Assembly (NCBI RefSeq): GCF_001633165.1
Contig: NZ_CP015418.1
Span: 2,914,001-2,978,000, forward strand
DNA from: Rhodovulum sulfidophilum DSM 1374
GTDB lineage: Bacteria > Pseudomonadota > Alphaproteobacteria > Rhodobacterales > Rhodobacteraceae
Length of the DNA stretch: 64,000 nt
Direction of reading: 5' to 3'
Position numbers and translations under genes: made by a program. Positions 61,626-64,000 of the stretch are shown one piece after another (within the stretch, counting starts at the first letter, position 1; each line of letters opens with the position of its first letter). Under the pieces are notes generated by a model. The model did no database searches and had not been told where the DNA came from. It saw nothing but the letters and a program-made list of their open reading frames with translations.

Positions 61626-62339
61626 ATGCTGCGTGCGGCGATATTTGGGATGGCGCTCGGACTTCTGGTGATCGTGGGCGCCTCCGGCTATGCCGCGCTC
61701 GCTGCCTGCCGCGTCGAATTTCCCCTGCTCGACCGATGGCTTGCGCAAAGCTGCCGCTCGGAGGCCGAGACCGCCGCCCTGGCCCGGCTCGACAGGCTTC
61801 GCAGCCGCAATCTGGCGCTTCTGCGCGACATCCGCCGGACCGAAAACGAACTGGCCGCGCTGCAATGCGAGGCGGTGCCGCCCACGCCCGCCCCGGAACC
61901 GACCGCGCCTCCCGACCGCGCGGGGATCGATCCCGGAATCTGGAACCGTGGCGATATCCGCGTTCTCGACGGCTGCTGGGAGCTCGATTCCGATTTCCGC
62001 ACCCGCGACATCCAGACCGGTCGGATCACCCATTACACCCAGTGGGAGATGTGCTTCGACCGCGAGGGTCGCGGCCGCGAGACGATGACCGCCACCAATG
62101 GCACCACCTGCCGGGGCGCGGTCTCGGGCCGGTTCCTCGACCGCGACGCGGCCGGCAGCCTCCAGCGGCTGGAAGTGCGTGAACCGGGCAATCTGCGCTG
62201 TTCCGACGGCAGCTACATCCATCAACGCATCATCACCTGCGAGCTGGCCGGCGATGGCGGCGCCAGCTGCGTCAATTTCCAGCCCGAGACCGGCGGCCGC
62301 GGCGAGGTTCGCCTGCGCCGAAGAACCGAGGACCAGTGA
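61626..62339 (+). CDS. Membrane-anchored coiled-coil protein, unknown function
   Basis: A 237-residue protein. One N-terminal membrane span (IFGMALGLLVIVGASGYAAL) is followed by a coiled coil (SEAETAALARLDRLRSRNLA, RDIRRTENELAALQC). A Pro-rich linker and a compact C-terminal domain with several cysteines come next (VLDGCWELDSDFRTRDIQTG, THYTQWEMCFDREGRG, CRGAVSGRF, LRCSDGSYIHQRIITCEL). The C-terminal part should lie in the periplasm. It ends 2 nt before the next gene, so the two are co-translated. I do not recognise the family by name; the TM-coiled coil-Cys layout recurs in the neighbouring protease. Confidence 0.75.
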   Translation: MLRAAIFGMALGLLVIVGASGYAALAACRVEFPLLDRWLAQSCRSEAETAALARLDRLRSRNLALLRDIRRTENELAALQCEAVPPTPAPEPTAPPDRAGIDPGIWNRGDIRVLDGCWELDSDFRTRDIQTGRITHYTQWEMCFDREGRGRETMTATNGTTCRGAVSGRFLDRDAAGSLQRLEVREPGNLRCSDGSYIHQRIITCELAGDGGASCVNFQPETGGRGEVRLRRRTEDQ

Positions 62340-62341
62340 CC

Positions 62342-64000
62342 ATGGCCGAGCATTTCCTGACCAAGTGCCAGATCGACCTCAGCCAATGCCTCGAGACCGG
62401 CGGCGGGCTGGCGCTGGAAAGCCACGGGGCGCTCTATCAGGCGCTGCGCGAACGGGTCTCGCCCGAGGCCGCCGCGCTCTTTGCCGAACCGCTCCTGAGC
62501 CGCGGCAACGAGACCGCCCCGGCCAGCGTCGCCTGGTATACCGAATACCCCGGCGAGGGCCGCCCCCTTCGCGCGCTGGACGAGGCCGACCGCAGCCGGG
62601 TCGAGGCCGTTCTGAGCGAAAGGCTGCGCGCCATCCGCGCCCATCTTGCCGATCCCGAGGACGGACCGCTGATCGGTGCGGCGCTGCATCTGGCCAACCA
62701 TCCCGACGGCGACATCTGGGTCGTCGACGGCCAGCCGGTGATCGTGAACTGGGGCATGCTGCCGGTCGGCATGAGCCGCGACCCCGAGACCCGTGCCGCC
62801 CATGTCGCCGCCACACTGGGGCGCTTTCTGCCGCTGGCCGCTGCGCCGCCGCTCAGCGCAACCGAAGCCATGGCGCGGCGGGCCGACCCCCCGCCCGACA
62901 CCGACGGCAGCGGCCCCCCGGCTGCGGGCGCCACGGTGGCGCCCGGCCCGGTCCCGCCCGAACCCGCCGCGCGTGCCTGGCCCGGAGTAATCGCCTGGGT
63001 GCCCTTGCTTGCCCTGCTATTGATCGCGGGCGGCGTGCTGGTCTGGCTGCTTCTGCCCGGCACCCGGATCTTTCCGCCCCGCAACCCCGACCCGGCCATC
63101 GACCGCGCCGCCGCCGCGGCCGCCGTTGCCGAGATCAACGCCTCGCTCGAAGACCGGCTGGCGCGGCTGCAGGCAGCGCTGGACGGCGCCCAATGCCGTC
63201 CCGACGGCACGCTGACAATGCCTGACGGCCGCACCATCGAGGGGCTGCTGCCGCCCGATCCGGCCAACCCCGCCGACGCGCCCGGCAGCCGCGCCGCCGC
63301 CGATCCGCACCCGATCCTGCCGCCCGACCCGGCCCGGGTGCAGGTGCCCTCGGACGGCGCCTCGGCGATGGACCTGACCTCGCTGCTGGAGCTGATCGAG
63401 GCCCGCACGGTGATGGTGGTGCGCTATCTCGCCGATGCCGATGCCCGCCCCGGCGAACAGGTGCGGGCCGAGCGCGGCTCGGGCTTCTTCGTCGGCCCCG
63501 ATCTCGTCGTGACCAACAATCACGTGGTCGCGGGCGCGCAGGACGACCGGATCTTCGTCATCAACCGCAGCCTCGGGCAGCAATATCCGGTGACGGTGAT
63601 CAAGACCGTGGGGCCGTTCGGCAGCACCGGGCGCGATTTCGCGCTGCTCCGCGTCCAGGGCGTGAACGCGCCCTATTTCACGCTGCTGAAGCCCGGCCAT
63701 TCGCTGAAGCTGCAAAGCGTGATCGCGGCGGGCTATCCCGACGACCTGCTGGGCGACTGGCGCGGCGGCACCGATCCGGTCCCGGACCTCGCGGTGACCG
63801 ACGGCACCGTCAATGCAGAACAGGTGCTGGCGCAGGGCACGCCCGCCATCGTCCATTCGGCGCCGATCTCGCAGGGCAATTCCGGCGGGCCGCTGGTCGA
63901 CATGTGCGGCCGTGTCGTCGGCGTCAACACCTTCGTCCGGCAGGGCGCGCTGCGCAATCTGAACGTCGCGCTGGCCTCGGGCGACCTGCTCGAGTTTCTC
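62342..64000 (+). CDS. Membrane-bound trypsin-like serine protease, 3' end outside window
   Basis: At least 553 residues, open to the window edge. An N-terminal domain of ~165 residues without a signal peptide (AALHLANHPDGDIWVVDGQP, then VIVNWGMLPVGMSRDPETR) is unfamiliar. A Pro-rich stretch, one transmembrane span (about 216-240), a short coiled coil (NASLEDRLARLQAALDGAQC) and a Pro-rich linker follow. The S1 protease domain then has His394 (TNNHVVAGA), Asp432 (GRDFALLRV) and Ser514 (SQGNSGGPLVD), a complete catalytic triad. Topology predicts the unknown domain in the cytosol and the protease in the periplasm. It starts 2 nt after the previous gene's stop. The cluster continues beyond 64000. 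Confidence 0.85.
   Translation, partial: MAEHFLTKCQIDLSQCLETGGGLALESHGALYQALRERVSPEAAALFAEPLLSRGNETAPASVAWYTEYPGEGRPLRALDEADRSRVEAVLSERLRAIRAHLADPEDGPLIGAALHLANHPDGDIWVVDGQPVIVNWGMLPVGMSRDPETRAAHVAATLGRFLPLAAAPPLSATEAMARRADPPPDTDGSGPPAAGATVAPGPVPPEPAARAWPGVIAWVPLLALLLIAGGVLVWLLLPGTRIFPPRNPDPAIDRAAAAAAVAEINASLEDRLARLQAALDGAQCRPDGTLTMPDGRTIEGLLPPDPANPADAPGSRAAADPHPILPPDPARVQVPSDGASAMDLTSLLELIEARTVMVVRYLADADARPGEQVRAERGSGFFVGPDLVVTNNHVVAGAQDDRIFVINRSLGQQYPVTVIKTVGPFGSTGRDFALLRVQGVNAPYFTLLKPGHSLKLQSVIAAGYPDDLLGDWRGGTDPVPDLAVTDGTVNAEQVLAQGTPAIVHSAPISQGNSGGPLVDMCGRVVGVNTFVRQGALRNLNVALASGDLLEFL

Overview
The window is a high-GC chromosomal segment from an alphaproteobacterium, most likely a Rhodobacteraceae relative (Rhodobacter/Rhodovulum/roseobacter-like). 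This rests on gene content and order: TolC-Pcm beside WaaA, lysC followed by ptsP, a thrC/M16 peptidase/GNAT string, a tad pilus locus with the Rhodobacterales-type Flp pilin, and many ATGA or TGATG overlaps. Genus and species cannot be fixed from the sequence alone. No rRNA, tRNA or CRISPR array was seen.

Layout. Positions 1-10 kb are core metabolism and envelope: a TolC-type outer-membrane channel (cut by the window edge), a Pcm-like methyltransferase, Kdo transferase waaA, a PLP dehydratase, RNA 2',3'-cyclic phosphodiesterase, glutathione peroxidase, a DUF1178 protein, aspartokinase lysC and the nitrogen-PTS enzyme I ptsP. At 10.3-11.95 kb a minus-strand gene for a secreted cyanovirin-N-homology (CVNH) lectin is split by a complete IS3-type insertion sequence of 1213 bp with a textbook A AAA AAG frameshift site. 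From 12 to 28 kb come further housekeeping genes: a GNAT, a flavin reductase, mtnP and apt (methylthioadenosine/adenine salvage), a GlcD-type oxidoreductase, an MBL-fold protein, the thrC-M16-GNAT operon, tldD, dprA, topA and a Tat-exported L,D-transpeptidase. A candidate structured RNA with an intrinsic terminator lies between thrC and tldD.

From 29.9 to 35 kb there is a 3-oxoacid CoA-transferase pair and then a three-gene operon: a polytopic UPF0104/flippase-like protein, a DprE1-like oxidase and a DprE2-like reductase. That operon looks like polyprenyl-phosphoryl-arabinose-type lipid chemistry outside Actinobacteria. Positions 35.6-47.5 kb are a tad/flp pilus locus: flp, cpaB, secretin, OmpA-type lipoprotein, tadZ, tadA, tadB, tadC, two TPR lipoproteins, prepilin peptidase and an unusual AAA ATPase. 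The minor pseudopilins TadE/F/G are not in the window. Positions 47.6-53.9 kb are an M19 dipeptidase plus a complete dipeptide/oligopeptide ABC importer. Positions 54-58 kb hold an orphan periplasmic binding protein followed by a chemoreceptor that ends in a CheR-tether-like pentapeptide.

The last 5.4 kb (58.6-64 kb) is the least explained stretch: two tandem paralogous secreted proteins (peptidoglycan-binding-like domain plus Sel1-like tail), a membrane-anchored coiled-coil protein, and a one-TM protein with an unknown N-terminal domain and a trypsin-like protease domain. The cluster runs off the window. It is the best candidate for an undescribed envelope-associated system, followed by the DprE-like operon and the CVNH lectin.
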